From positions 1 through 53,561 of the forward strand of contig NZ_JAUYQL010000036.1 of assembly GCF_030697305.1 (NCBI RefSeq): a stretch of DNA of 53,561 bases, read 5' to 3'. Both the position numbers and the translations under genes were made by a program. Positions 1 to 8,301 of the stretch are shown here, one piece after another. The notes under the pieces are model-generated. The model saw only the letters and a list, made by a program, of their open reading frames with translations. It made no database searches and was not told the DNA's origin. Numbering within the stretch: the stretch's first letter is position 1; every line of letters starts with the position of its first letter. The DNA is from Phenylobacterium sp. Lineage in GTDB: Bacteria > Pseudomonadota > Alphaproteobacteria > Caulobacterales > Caulobacteraceae.

Positions 1-785
1 TGGCGAACGTGCTCGACGACATCGGTCGGGTGTTCTTCGGGATCATCGGCCTGGTGGTGAAGCTGGCGCCGATCGGCGCGTTCGGGGCCATGGCGTTCAC
101 CATCGGCAAGTACGGCGTCGAGTCGCTGATCAACCTCGGCGCGCTGATCGCCACCTTCTATGCGACGTCGATCCTGTTCGTGGTCCTGGTGCTGGGCGCG
201 ATCGCCTTGGTGAGCGGCTTCTCGATCTTCAAGTTCATCGCCTACATCCGCGAGGAACTGCTGATCGTGCTGGGCACCTCGTCGTCGGAGTCGGTGTTGC
301 CGCAGATGATGCAGAAGCTGCAGCGGCTGGGTGCGGGCAAGACCACGGTGGGGCTGGTGATCCCTACCGGCTACAGCTTCAACCTCGACGGCACCAACAT
401 CTACATGACCCTGGCGACCCTGTTCCTCGCCCAGGCCACCAACACGCCGCTGACGCTTTTCCAGGAGCTCACCCTGCTCGGCGTCGCGATGCTGACCTCG
501 AAGGGCGCCAGCGGCGTCACCGGCGCGGGCTTCATCACGCTCGCCGCGACCCTGGCGGTGATCCCGGACCTGCCGATCGCCGCGCTGGCCCTGCTGGTCG
601 GCGTCGACCGCTTCATGTCGGAGTGCCGGGCGCTGACGAACCTGGTCGGAAACGGCGTCGCCACGCTGGTGGTGGCGCGATGGGAAGGCGACCTCAATCG
701 CGAGACCCTGGCGCAGGAACTGGCGCGCGGACCCGACGCGATCCCGCACGCGGTCTTGACCGAAGCGAATTCCCCGGCTGACTGA
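1..785 (+). CDS. Dicarboxylate/amino acid:cation symporter (DctA/GltP family), 5' end cut off
   Basis: This is the C-terminal part of a sodium- or proton-coupled dicarboxylate or glutamate symporter of the inner membrane. The reading frame is already open at the window edge (codons from base 3), so the true start lies outside. About 260 residues are present, against about 420-450 for the family. The serine-rich re-entrant loop ([11 protein letters not shown]), the following GYSFNLDGT substrate and cation site and the second hairpin ([13 protein letters not shown]) are all intact and in family order, so the fragment looks functional. The C-terminal tail is hydrophilic, as usual. DctA (C4-dicarboxylates) and GltP/GltT (glutamate/aspartate) cannot be told apart from this part alone. 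The next gene is a sensor kinase 99 bases downstream on the same strand; a functional link is possible but not shown. Confidence 0.93.
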   Translation, partial: ANVLDDIGRVFFGIIGLVVKLAPIGAFGAMAFTIGKYGVESLINLGALIATFYATSILFVVLVLGAIALVSGFSIFKFIAYIREELLIVLGTSSSESVLPQMMQKLQRLGAGKTTVGLVIPTGYSFNLDGTNIYMTLATLFLAQATNTPLTLFQELTLLGVAMLTSKGASGVTGAGFITLAATLAVIPDLPIAALALLVGVDRFMSECRALTNLVGNGVATLVVARWEGDLNRETLAQELARGPDAIPHAVLTEANSPAD

Positions 786-884
786 TCAAGCTCAACGAGG
801 CTTAACAACTTTGGATTGAATCTGTGTTACGCCTTGGTTTCAACCTGACGAGTCGCCTGTAACGGGCCGACGCTGGAGATTGCG

Positions 885-2033
885 ATGGTCCAAGCCGCCG
901 CAGTGCTGGAAGACTTCGAAGCGCCGGCCGGCGTTGATCCCCTGTTCACCCTTGTCGAAACGATCGAGGCGCTGTCCCTCGCCCGCACGGTGGACCAAGT
1001 GGCTGCGGTGGTGCGATCGGCGGCGCGGCGTATCACCGGCGCGGACGGCGTGGCGTTCGTGCTGCGCGACGTGGACCAATGCTGGTACCTCGACGAGGAC
1101 GCCATCGGGCCATTGTGGAAGGGGCTGCGGTTTCCGATGACCGCCTGCATCTCGGGATGGGCGATGCTGAACAAGCAGACCGCGATCATCCCGGACATCT
1201 ACGCCGACGACCGCATCCCCCATGACGCCTACCGCCCGACCTTCGTCAAAAGCCTGGTGATGACGCCGGTGCGGCCCGCCGATCCGATCGCGGCCATCGG
1301 CGCCTATTGGTCCGTCGAGCGCCAGCCGACCCAGGACGAGGTGGTCAAGCTGCAGATCATGGCGCGCGCCACCGCCGGCGCGCTCGAGAACGCCCAGATG
1401 TACGCCTCGCTGACCGAGACGCTGGAGCGGCGCAAGTTCCTACTGCGGGAGCTCGACCACCGCTGCAAGAACACGCTGGCCGCCGTGCAGTCGATCGCCG
1501 ACCAGACGCTGCGCAAGGCCGTCTCGCCGGCGACCTTCGTCGAGGCGTTCAATGGCCGGCTGAGCGCGCTGTCGCGCGCCCACGAACTTCTGACGCGCCA
1601 GGAATGGGGCCGCGCGCGGCTGAACGATGTGCTGGAGCAGGCGCTGTCGCCGTTCGGCGAGGTCGACGGCGCGCGGATCTCGCTACAAGGCCCGGCGATC
1701 GCACTGGCGCCGGAGACCTCCGTCAGCGTGCACATGACGGTGCACGAACTCGCGGTGAACGCCGCTAAGCACGGGGCGCTGACCACCGAGGACGGCCGCG
1801 TTGAGATCACGTGGAGCGTCGACATGGCGCAAGAGCACCGCGAGGTGGTGCTGGAATGGCGCGAGTCCGGCGGGCCGCCGGTCTCCATGCCGACGCGGGC
1901 CGGCTTCGGGATGCGTTTGATCGAGGGCGGTCTCGCGCGCGACCTACACGGCGAATGCGATGTCGATTTCGCGCCCGAAGGCCTGCGGTTCACCCTGCGC
2001 GTCCCCCTGTCGCCGAGGATCGCGCTCGCCTGA
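885..2033 (+). CDS. GAF-domain HWE-family sensor histidine kinase
   Basis: A soluble 382-residue sensor kinase with no transmembrane segment. An N-terminal GAF domain (about 25-170) is followed by an HWE/HisKA_2 transmitter. The phosphoacceptor is His192 in the LDHRCKNTL box. The ATP-binding N box is HELAVNAAKHGAL with Asn292, followed by the WRESGGP segment and the GFGMRLIEGG glycine motif. These are the hallmarks of the HWE family, which is abundant in alphaproteobacteria. The ligand of the GAF domain is not evident. The stop codon overlaps the ATG of the response regulator gene (TGATG), so the two are translationally coupled and the regulator is the expected phosphotransfer partner. A paralogous kinase/regulator pair lies at 19.1-21.5 kb. 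Confidence 0.93.
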   Translation: MVQAAAVLEDFEAPAGVDPLFTLVETIEALSLARTVDQVAAVVRSAARRITGADGVAFVLRDVDQCWYLDEDAIGPLWKGLRFPMTACISGWAMLNKQTAIIPDIYADDRIPHDAYRPTFVKSLVMTPVRPADPIAAIGAYWSVERQPTQDEVVKLQIMARATAGALENAQMYASLTETLERRKFLLRELDHRCKNTLAAVQSIADQTLRKAVSPATFVEAFNGRLSALSRAHELLTRQEWGRARLNDVLEQALSPFGEVDGARISLQGPAIALAPETSVSVHMTVHELAVNAAKHGALTTEDGRVEITWSVDMAQEHREVVLEWRESGGPPVSMPTRAGFGMRLIEGGLARDLHGECDVDFAPEGLRFTLRVPLSPRIALA

Positions 2034-2392
2034 TGAAGTCCCCACGCGTGATTCTGGTCGAGGACGAGAGCCTGGTGGCGCTCATGATGCAGGACCTGCT
2101 GACCGACCTGGGCTGCGAAGTCGTAGCCTCGTTCGGCTCGCTGAACCCTGCGCTGATCTGGCTAGAACAACAGGAGACGCCGCCGGACGGCGCCCTGCTC
2201 GATGTGAATTTGGGGGGCGAGCTGGTCTTCCCGCTCGCCGCGGCCTTGGCGGCCAAGCGGGTGCCCTTCGCCTTCGCCACCGGTTACGGCGCGGTGGGCG
2301 ATGTGCGCTTCGAGCGCGCGCCGCTGCTGCACAAGCCAGTCGACATCGGCAAGCTGGCGCCGATCATCGACCTGTTCACCGAGCAGGCCTAA
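2033..2392 (+). CDS. Single-domain response regulator, FATGUY type
   Basis: A stand-alone receiver of 119 residues with no output domain. The acidic pocket (Glu10, Asp11), the phosphorylatable Asp57 in LLDVNLGG and the conserved Lys101 (HKP) are present. The segment PFAFATGYG (78-86) matches the PFxFATG motif of the FATGUY receivers, a family known to pair with HWE/HisKA_2 kinases. The start was set at the ATG that overlaps the kinase stop; longer in-frame starts upstream would lie inside the kinase gene. It probably acts as a phosphorelay intermediate, phosphate sink or protein-interaction switch. It is close in sequence to the receiver at 19116-19496 (shared DVNLGG, FPLA and PFAFATGYG blocks). 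Confidence 0.92.
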   Translation: MKSPRVILVEDESLVALMMQDLLTDLGCEVVASFGSLNPALIWLEQQETPPDGALLDVNLGGELVFPLAAALAAKRVPFAFATGYGAVGDVRFERAPLLHKPVDIGKLAPIIDLFTEQA

Positions 2393-2430
2393 GCGCGCCG
2401 ACGGTGTCTGTTCAGGATTTTAGGAAATGC

Positions 2431-2452
2431 GCCCAGGTCCTTGAACCTGGGC
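2431..2452 (-). terminator. Candidate terminator hairpin between the response regulator and carD
   Basis: A perfect 8-bp stem (GCCCAGGT / ACCTGGGC) with a 6-base loop lies between two converging genes. Read on the minus strand it follows carD by about 18 bases and is followed by a moderately T-rich stretch (GCATTTCCTAAAATCC). It may serve both strands. The lack of a strong U tract keeps confidence moderate. Confidence 0.45.
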
Positions 2453-2469
2453 GGTATTCCGATCGACGA

Positions 2470-2979
2470 TCAGGCCGCGACGGCCTTGATCAGCGACTTG
2501 TTGAGGATGCCGATCGCCGCGTCGCGATCGATCCGCTCGATGGCGGCGACCTCGCGGGCCATGCGGTCCAGCGCCGACTCATACAGCTGACGCTCGGAGT
2601 AGGACTGCTCGGGCTGGTTCTCGGCGCGGTGAAGGTCGCGCACCACTTCGGCGATGGAGATCAGGTCGCCGGAGTTGATCTTGGCCTCATACTCCTGCGC
2701 GCGGCGGCTCCACATGGTGCGCTTGACGCGCGCACGGCCTTTCAGCGTGGTCAGCGCCTGGCTCACGACATTGCCTTCGGCGAGCGGGCGCAGGCCAGCG
2801 GTGCGCGCCTTGGCCGTGGGGACGCGCAGGGTCATTTTCTCATGATCAAAGGTGATGACGTAGACTTCGAGCGAGATGCCGGCGACTTCCTGAGTTTCGA
2901 TCCCCTGTACCTGGCCCACGCCATGGGCCGGATAGACGACGTGATCGCCAACCGCGAAATCAAGACCGTTCTTGCTCAT
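2470..2979 (-). CDS. cdnL: CarD/CdnL-family RNA polymerase-binding regulator
   Basis: A 169-residue protein that binds the RNA polymerase beta subunit and stabilises open promoter complexes, especially at rRNA and growth genes. The N-terminal RNAP-interaction domain (FAVGDHVVYPAHGVG onward, about residues 6-70, TRCF-like) is followed by a basic helical C-terminal domain containing the VKRTMWSRRAQEYE segment. The start MSKNGLDF is preferred because GAGAGGAC lies just upstream and the length matches CdnL of Caulobacter; an upstream in-frame ATG would add 18 arginine-rich residues. Its neighbour upstream is fdxA, 272 bases away. That gap holds a candidate promoter, giving carD a leader of roughly 220 bases. 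Confidence 0.93.
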   Translation of the reverse strand: MSKNGLDFAVGDHVVYPAHGVGQVQGIETQEVAGISLEVYVITFDHEKMTLRVPTAKARTAGLRPLAEGNVVSQALTTLKGRARVKRTMWSRRAQEYEAKINSGDLISIAEVVRDLHRAENQPEQSYSERQLYESALDRMAREVAAIERIDRDAAIGILNKSLIKAVAA

Positions 2980-3211
2980 TGCTAGTCCTCTCAACATTCG
3001 TTCGGGCCTGCGCGGCGACGATGACGGGTACACTCAGAGACCAAAACAGCGCCGGCCGCTTTTGCCGTGCGGCGGCGCCAATCCTCTGAGATGGAGCAAT
3101 CTCCAAGACACCCTTCGCCCTAACAGGCGTTCGTCGGCCGGGGGACGGCGCTACTTCCAGGAGCGACGCATGCAAGTCAAATCGACCTGCCGTAACGTCG
3201 TTGATGACGAT

Positions 3212-3241
3212 AGCATAAAATTAAGCCGAATGAAAGAGTTG
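3212..3241 (-). promoter_or_regulatory. Candidate carD promoter
   Basis: On the minus strand a -10-like TATGCTATC occurs in an AT-rich patch (AATTTTATGC) that stands out in this GC-rich sequence. The -35 region (CAACTC or AACTCT, depending on spacing) is weak. If used, transcription would begin near 3204, leaving a leader of about 220 bases before carD. Confidence 0.3.
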
Positions 3242-3251
3242 CCGCCCGGCG

Positions 3252-3593
3252 TCAGGAGCCGCGGCCAGGCTTCTCGCTGAAGTACTTCTCAAGCTTGCCA
3301 GTTTCACGCTCGTACTGCTCGGCGTCGGCCGGCGGCTCGCCCTTGACCGTGATATTCGGCCAGACGCGGGCGTAGTCGGAATTGATGCGCAGCCACTTGC
3401 CGTCGGGATCGTCCTCGGTGTCCGGCTTGATCGCGTCCACCGGACACTCGGGCTCGCACACGCCGCAGTCGATGCACTCGTCGGGATTGATCGCGAGGAA
3501 GTTCTCGCCCTCGTAGAAGCAATCGACCGGGCACACCTCCACGCAATCCATGAACTTACATTTGATGCAGGCATCGGTGACGATGTAGGTCAT
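3252..3593 (-). CDS. fdxA: Seven-iron ferredoxin FdxA (3Fe-4S / 4Fe-4S)
   Basis: A 113-residue low-potential electron carrier of the Azotobacter ferredoxin I type. Cys9, Cys17 and Cys50 are placed to bind the 3Fe-4S cluster, and Cys21, Cys40, Cys43 and Cys46 the 4Fe-4S cluster; Cys12 and Cys25 are extra. The spacing matches the seven-iron family and the length is typical. The C-terminal acidic region and the [11 protein letters not shown] segment are characteristic of alphaproteobacterial FdxA. It lies between an S4-domain protein gene upstream and carD downstream on the same strand, an arrangement common in alphaproteobacteria. A TTGACA box upstream of the ATG suggests its own promoter. The redox partner is not identifiable here. 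Confidence 0.96.
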   Translation of the reverse strand: MTYIVTDACIKCKFMDCVEVCPVDCFYEGENFLAINPDECIDCGVCEPECPVDAIKPDTEDDPDGKWLRINSDYARVWPNITVKGEPPADAEQYERETGKLEKYFSEKPGRGS

Positions 3594-3638
3594 CGAAGGT
3601 TTGGGCTCCGAATTCTTGGCCGCTACGAGAGGCGGGGG

Positions 3639-3667
3639 TTTTTCACGGCGTGGGGCCGGCTTGTCAA
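3639..3667 (-). promoter_or_regulatory. Candidate fdxA promoter
   Basis: On the minus strand a perfect -35 box TTGACA (3667-3662) is followed after 17 bases by a weak -10 (GAAAAA). It lies in the 96-base gap between the S4-protein stop and the fdxA start, so fdxA can be transcribed independently of the helicase operon. Confidence 0.4.
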
Positions 3668-3689
3668 TGCGCGACGACGCGCGCCGCCC

Positions 3690-3977
3690 TCAAGTTATCT
3701 GCAACGGCGAATAGAGGCCGCGGGCTTCGGCCGGCGGGCCGCGCCGCTCACCCAGGGCCTCGACGCGCACCGCGGTCAGCTTCCCGCCGACCGCGAACAC
3801 TAGGTTGTCGCCGACCTTCACTGCGCGCGACGGCTTGTCCAGGCGGGTTTCCTGGCCGCCGCGCGTCAGCCTGACCCGGCTTTCATCGACGAAGTGGGCG
3901 GCCAGCGTGCGGGTCTTGAAGAACCGTGCGCGCCATAGCCAGACATCCACGCGGCAGCCGCTGGCGTCCTCGATCAC
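3690..3977 (-). CDS. S4-domain RNA-binding protein (Hsp15/HslR-like)
   Basis: A 95-residue protein made mostly of an S4 RNA-binding domain (RVDVWLWRARFFKTRTLAA onward), resembling Hsp15, which binds 50S subunits carrying stalled nascent chains. The start is GTG at 3977, whose GTGA overlaps the stop of the helicase gene by three bases, so the two are translationally coupled. The coupling to an RNA helicase suggests a joint role in RNA or ribosome metabolism; this is an inference from context. The family assignment is firm, the exact substrate is not. Confidence 0.85.
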   Translation of the reverse strand: MIEDASGCRVDVWLWRARFFKTRTLAAHFVDESRVRLTRGGQETRLDKPSRAVKVGDNLVFAVGGKLTAVRVEALGERRGPPAEARGLYSPLQIT

Positions 3978-6523
3978 GCCTCGCGCGCCTTCGGGCTGGG
4001 CTTACGCCGTCGCCGGCGCGCGGCGAGGGGCGCAGCAACCTGTCGAAGCGCCGCCAGCGCCGCGAAAGGCGAGGCCGTCGGCGCGCTGGCGGGGGCTGCT
4101 GGCCGAGCGTCGTTGCGTCGACGCCAGGCTGTCGGCTGTCCGGCGACGGGCTTGGCGATTGGCGAAAAGCCCAGCGAGCGCAGGATCGCCAGGGTCTCGG
4201 CCTCAGTCCAGCCGAGTTCCTCACGCGCCTGATCGGATAGCAGGGCGCCTAGTCCTTGCCGTGGCGCGGCCCGAAGCAGTTCGTCCAGCCGCTCGAGGCT
4301 CTCGACCGGGACGGCGTGTCCGCCGACAGCCCGAAGGCCGTGCGCGGCGAGCGCAGACACCGGCACGCCGGCGGGCAGTGCGCTCGGCCCGGCGAGCGGC
4401 GGGTTCCAGCCCGGAACCGCGCGGCCTGCGAAGGCGCGGGTCAGCGCCAAGGCCTCGGGCTTCAACAGCGCGGGCAGGAACAGGCTGAACGCGCCCAGGC
4501 GGACGCCCAGGCTTTTCAACTCGCGGCGCTCGACCTGGCTCAATGCCTTGGCCTCCTCACGCACCGGCGCCCGATCGAGGATGCCGCCGGCTTCGATCAG
4601 CCGATAGGTGAGACCGCGAGCCAGGCCCTTGAGGCGGCCTTCCGCCATCGCCGCCTCCAGCCTGCGGAGCGCCGGCAGCCGGCGGCCGGACTCGGCGGCG
4701 ACAAAGGCCTCCATGCGCCGCAGGGCGCGCTCGCGGGCGGTGGTCGGGCCAAGCTCGCCGAACAGGCGCAGGCGAGGCGTGAACGGGGCGCCGCCCACGA
4801 GCGTCGCGGCGGCTTCCCCATGCCAGGTGACCACGCCGTCCGGCAGCAGCCGGAACGCTTCGTCAGGCTCCGCGGCGAGCTTGCCCAGCCGGCGCGCGAT
4901 CTCGGGGCCCACCGCGGCGATCGCTGCGGCGCGCAACGCCTTCTGCTCGATCAGCGAGGAACCCTGTGCGGGCTCGAAGGCGACGCCCTGCAGACGGCCG
5001 ACGAAATGGCCTTCAACGGTCACCGCGCCGTCGGCGCCGACGCCGGCCAGCATGTCCTCGCGCACCCGCAAGCCGCGCATCAGGGCGCTGGTGCGGCGGT
5101 CGACGAAGCGGGCCATGAGCCGCTCGTGCAGGGTGTCGGACAGCCGGTCCTCGAGCGCGCGCGTGCGCCCCTGCCAGCCGACAGCGTCGGTCAGCCAGCC
5201 GGTGCGGTTGGCGACGTAGGCCAGCGTGCGCACATTCGCCAACCGAGAGGCCAGGGTGTCGATGTCGCCCTCGCTGTGGTCGAGCTGGGCGTATTGGCGG
5301 GCGATCCAGTCCTCAGGGACATGGCGCGGGCCTGTCGTCAGGTGGTCGAAGAAGTCCTTCACCAGCCGCGCGTGGTCGTCGGTCCCGGTCTTGCGGAAAT
5401 CCGGCGTCTGACAGACGTCCCACAGCTTCAGCAGCGCCGAACGGTCGCGGCAGCGATCGGCGACCTCCGGCAGGGCGGACAGCCGGCGGAGCGTCGCCTC
5501 GTCCAGGCTCTCCTGTGACAGGGCGAGGCCATTGCGATCGGGCGGGAGAGCCAGCGAGCGCGTCAGCAGCGCCAGGGAGCCGAAGTCCAGCTTCGCATTG
5601 CGCCATTCGGCCGAGGCGACAGGCTCGAACTGGTGCTTCTCCACCGCGTCGAACAGGTCGGGATCGATGTCCTCGCACTCGCCGGTGACGCCGAAGGTGC
5701 CGTCGGTGCGGTAGCGCCCGGCGCGCCCGGCGATCTGGCCGATCTCCTGCGGGTTCAGCCAGCGGGTGCGCTTGCCGTCGAACTTGCGCAGACCCGCGAA
5801 CGCCACGTGGTCGACGTCCATGTTCAGGCCCATGCCGATCGCGTCGGTAGCCACCAGAAAGTCCACCTCGCCCGACTGGTAGAGGGCGACCTGGGCGTTG
5901 CGGGTGCGTGGGCTCAGCGACCCCATCACCACCGCTGCCCCGCCGCGCTGGCGGCGGATCAGTTCGGCGATGGCGTAGACCTGGTCGGCGGAGAAGGCGA
6001 CCACGGCGGTGCGCCGGGGCAGGCGGGTGAGCTTCTTGGGCCCGGAGTAAGTGAGGTTGGAGAACCGCTCGCGCGAGACGATCTCCGCATGCGGCAACAG
6101 GCGGCGCACCAGCGGCCCCGTCGTGGCCGCGCCCAGAAGCATGGTCTCCGACTTGCCGCGGGCGTGCAGCAGGCGGTGGGTGAAGATGTGCCCACGCTCG
6201 GGGTCTGCGCACAGCTGGATCTCGTCGACGGCCAGGAACTCCACCTCGCGCGACAGCGGCATCGCTTCGACCGTGCACACGAAATACTGCGCGTGCGGCG
6301 GGACGATCTTCTCCTCGCCCGTGATCAGCGCCACCGAGCGGGGGCCTCGCGCCTTGACGATCCGGTCGTAGATCTCGCGGGCCAGCAAGCGCAGGGGCAG
6401 GCCGATCATCCCGGAGGAATGGCCGAGCATCCGCTCCACCGCCAGGTGCGTCTTGCCGGTGTTCGTGGGCCCGAGCACCGCCACCAACCGGGGCGGGGCG
6501 GCGCCCGAGGGGCGGTCGCTCAT
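3974..6523 (-). CDS. SUV3-like DExH-box RNA helicase
   Basis: A 849-residue superfamily 2 helicase of the mitochondrial-degradosome SUV3 type, which is common in alphaproteobacteria. Walker A is GPTNTGKT (18-25), motif II is DEIQ (100-103) and motif VI is QIAGRAGR (263-270); the motif ATDAIGMGLN precedes it. The long C-terminal half is Ala- and Arg-rich and ends in a basic tail (AARRRRRKPSPK). The start MSDRPSG was chosen because a longer frame would run into the downstream end of the toxin gene; no strong ribosome binding site is visible. The gene ends in a GTGA overlap with the S4-protein gene. It probably unwinds structured RNA; the partner nuclease, if any, is not in this window. Confidence 0.92.
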   Translation of the reverse strand: MSDRPSGAAPPRLVAVLGPTNTGKTHLAVERMLGHSSGMIGLPLRLLAREIYDRIVKARGPRSVALITGEEKIVPPHAQYFVCTVEAMPLSREVEFLAVDEIQLCADPERGHIFTHRLLHARGKSETMLLGAATTGPLVRRLLPHAEIVSRERFSNLTYSGPKKLTRLPRRTAVVAFSADQVYAIAELIRRQRGGAAVVMGSLSPRTRNAQVALYQSGEVDFLVATDAIGMGLNMDVDHVAFAGLRKFDGKRTRWLNPQEIGQIAGRAGRYRTDGTFGVTGECEDIDPDLFDAVEKHQFEPVASAEWRNAKLDFGSLALLTRSLALPPDRNGLALSQESLDEATLRRLSALPEVADRCRDRSALLKLWDVCQTPDFRKTGTDDHARLVKDFFDHLTTGPRHVPEDWIARQYAQLDHSEGDIDTLASRLANVRTLAYVANRTGWLTDAVGWQGRTRALEDRLSDTLHERLMARFVDRRTSALMRGLRVREDMLAGVGADGAVTVEGHFVGRLQGVAFEPAQGSSLIEQKALRAAAIAAVGPEIARRLGKLAAEPDEAFRLLPDGVVTWHGEAAATLVGGAPFTPRLRLFGELGPTTARERALRRMEAFVAAESGRRLPALRRLEAAMAEGRLKGLARGLTYRLIEAGGILDRAPVREEAKALSQVERRELKSLGVRLGAFSLFLPALLKPEALALTRAFAGRAVPGWNPPLAGPSALPAGVPVSALAAHGLRAVGGHAVPVESLERLDELLRAAPRQGLGALLSDQAREELGWTEAETLAILRSLGFSPIAKPVAGQPTAWRRRNDARPAAPASAPTASPFAALAALRQVAAPLAARRRRRKPSPKAREA

Positions 6524-6572
6524 AATCCCAAGTTGGGGTGGGAATCGCTGGAGGGCAAGCGGCGCCGGAGCC

Positions 6573-6863
6573 TTAGAGGTTACGATCGAAATCCATGCTC
6601 TGATGCAGGATGCGGACCACTTCGACGCCCCCAGCATTCAATCGGTAGAACACCACGTGCGGACCGGCCGTTGGCCTGAAATAGCCAGCCCGGATGTCGT
6701 CGCTTGCCCGGCCAAGACGCGGATGCTCCGCGGCGCTCTCGATGACGCGCTGGAGGTCTCGGATGTAGGTCTCGGCGTGGGAGCGGCCCCACCTGGCTTC
6801 TGTGTAGTCCCAGATCTCAGCCACGTCGGACCGGGCGCGTGGCGTGTGGACGTAGGTCCTCAT
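6573..6863 (-). CDS. ParE/RelE-family toxin
   Basis: A 96-residue toxin of the RelE/ParE fold. It starts MRTYVHTPRARSDVAEIWDY, keeps the IWDYTEARWG helix and the HPRLGR segment, and ends in the conserved FYRL...VEVVRILH strand pattern. ParE members poison DNA gyrase and RelE members cleave mRNA. The sequence looks closer to ParE because it lacks obvious RelE catalytic residues. Its ATG overlaps the antitoxin stop by one base (TGATG), the usual antitoxin-first order. The pair sits between a conserved helicase gene and an efflux operon, which fits insertion of a mobile toxin-antitoxin module. Confidence 0.92.
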   Translation of the reverse strand: MRTYVHTPRARSDVAEIWDYTEARWGRSHAETYIRDLQRVIESAAEHPRLGRASDDIRAGYFRPTAGPHVVFYRLNAGGVEVVRILHQSMDFDRNL

Positions 6864-7111
6864 CAGGTTGAGGTCTTGAGGCCCGACCTGTCAGCGATGA
6901 AGGCGTCGAAGTCGAAAGGCATGGCGGTTCCGCTCGTTTCGCCCTCGATCAAGGCCGCACGCAGTGTGTCGAGGCGAAGCTGCCGCTCCTCAAGTAGTCG
7001 CAGGCTTGCGCGGACGACGTCGCTTGCCGAGCCGTATCGGCCGGTCGCCACCTCAGCCTCGATGAAGGCGCTAAAATGATCCCCGAGGCTGAAAGAGGTG
7101 CTTTTGCTCAT
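6863..7111 (-). CDS. ParD-family antitoxin (ribbon-helix-helix)
   Basis: An 82-residue antitoxin. The N-terminal half (STSFSLGDHFSAFIEAEVA and YGSASDVVRASLRLL) is a ribbon-helix-helix DNA-binding domain of the ParD/CC2985 type. The C-terminal half (residues about 50-82) is the toxin-binding tail. The start is the ATG at 7111, preceded by GGGAGGA at good spacing; a longer frame upstream is arginine-rich and would read through the operator. It neutralises the adjacent toxin and probably represses its own promoter through the palindrome 23 bases upstream of the start. Confidence 0.93.
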   Translation of the reverse strand: MSKSTSFSLGDHFSAFIEAEVATGRYGSASDVVRASLRLLEERQLRLDTLRAALIEGETSGTAMPFDFDAFIADRSGLKTST

Positions 7112-7133
7112 CGGACGTCCTCCCGGTCGATCA

Positions 7134-7150
7134 ATACCAAATATTGGTAT
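7134..7150 (-). promoter_or_regulatory. Palindromic operator of the parDE module
   Basis: A perfect 7-bp inverted repeat (ATACCAA / TTGGTAT) with a 3-base centre lies just upstream of the antitoxin ribosome binding site. It is AT-rich and can double as the -10 region. ParD proteins are known to bind such sites for autorepression. No other palindrome of this quality lies between this module and the ABC permease stop. Confidence 0.65.
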
Positions 7151-7167
7151 GGTGCGGAACCCACCTG

Positions 7168-8301
7168 TCAATCGAGGGTGCGGCGGTATCGCAACATCGC
7201 CAGGGCGGAGACGACGCAGACGAAGGCGGCCAGGGCGGCGAGTTCGCGCCACATGTCCTCCAGCGACTGGCCCTTCAGCAGCGCGCCGCGCACCACGCGC
7301 AGGAAGTGGGTGACGGGGATGATCTGGCCCAGCGTCTGAGCCCATTCCGGCATGCCTCTGAACGGGAACATGAACCCCGACAGCAGGATCGAGGGCAGGA
7401 TGTAGAAGATGCTCATCTGCATGGCCTGCAGTTGCGAGCGCGCGACCGTGGAAATCAGGAACCCCAGGGCGAGCGAGCCGACGATGAACAGGGCGACGCC
7501 AAGGCTCAATCCTGCCCAGCCGCCGCCCAGCGGAACATGGAACAGGGTCCCGGCGAGCAGCAGGATCAGCGCGGTCTGGATCAAGCCGACCAGCACATAG
7601 GGTGCGAGCTTTCCGACCATCACCTCGATCGGCTGCACCGGCGTCGCCAGCAGCGATTCCATGGTGCCGCGCTCGGTCTCGCGGGTGACGCTGAGCGACG
7701 TCATCATCACCAGGGTCATAGACAGGATCACGCCCAGCAGGCCCGGCACGATGTTGTAGGCGGTGACGGCCTCGGGATTGTAGCGGCTGTGGACCACCAC
7801 CTCGAATGGCGGCGCGGCCTTTGAGGGCTGCGCGACAGACCCTTGAAGATCTCGCGCCAGCGCCTGGTTCGACAGCGCCTGCAGCGCCGCCACGGCGCCG
7901 CCGGTGGCCGAAGGGTCGGTGGCGTCGGCCTCCACCAGGATCTGGGCGTGGTCGCCCCTCACCACGCGCCGGGTGAAATCGCCGGGGATGGTGATGGCGA
8001 ACTGAGTGTCGCCCCGGCGCAGCAGGTCGTCGAGCTCGGCCGGACTGCGAACCTGCCGATCGAGATCGAAGAAGGCGCTGTTGCGCAGGCCCGAGATCAA
8101 CGAGCGGGCGAACACGCTGTCCTCCTGGACCAGCAGGGCGGTGGGCAGGTGGCGCGGCTCCGAATTGATGGCGTAGCCGAACAGCAGCAACTGGACGACC
8201 GGCATGGCCAGGATCATCGCGTAGGTCAGCCGGTCGCGGGTGAGCTGCTTGAACTCTTTGGCCAGCACCGCCAGCACGCGCAGGCTCGAGAACCCGCTCA
8301 T
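7168..8301 (-). CDS. ABC-2 type transporter permease
   Basis: A 377-residue inner membrane permease of the YbhS/YhhJ type. There is an N-terminal membrane segment (about 21-43), a large periplasmic domain (about 45-170) and a block of five C-terminal membrane segments (about 175-365) containing the conserved ETERGTMESLLATPVQP loop that contacts the ATPase. It overlaps the ATPase gene by 4 bases (ATGA). With the ATPase and the HlyD-type adaptor it should form a three-part exporter; the substrate is unknown. Only one permease gene is present, so a homodimer is expected. Confidence 0.93.
   Translation of the reverse strand: MSGFSSLRVLAVLAKEFKQLTRDRLTYAMILAMPVVQLLLFGYAINSEPRHLPTALLVQEDSVFARSLISGLRNSAFFDLDRQVRSPAELDDLLRRGDTQFAITIPGDFTRRVVRGDHAQILVEADATDPSATGGAVAALQALSNQALARDLQGSVAQPSKAAPPFEVVVHSRYNPEAVTAYNIVPGLLGVILSMTLVMMTSLSVTRETERGTMESLLATPVQPIEVMVGKLAPYVLVGLIQTALILLLAGTLFHVPLGGGWAGLSLGVALFIVGSLALGFLISTVARSQLQAMQMSIFYILPSILLSGFMFPFRGMPEWAQTLGQIIPVTHFLRVVRGALLKGQSLEDMWRELAALAAFVCVVSALAMLRYRRTLD

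Noticed and set aside
2960..3175. 71-codon minus-strand frame in the carD leader
   Set aside because: It overlaps the carD start, is Arg/Ala-rich and has no ribosome binding site or similarity.
6524..6637. Upstream extension of the helicase to an ATG at 6637
   Set aside because: It would overlap the toxin gene by 65 bases and adds residues with no helicase similarity.
4256..6679. Long plus-strand frames opposite the SUV3-like helicase
   Set aside because: All helicase motifs are on the minus strand; the plus frames are GC-rich shadows.
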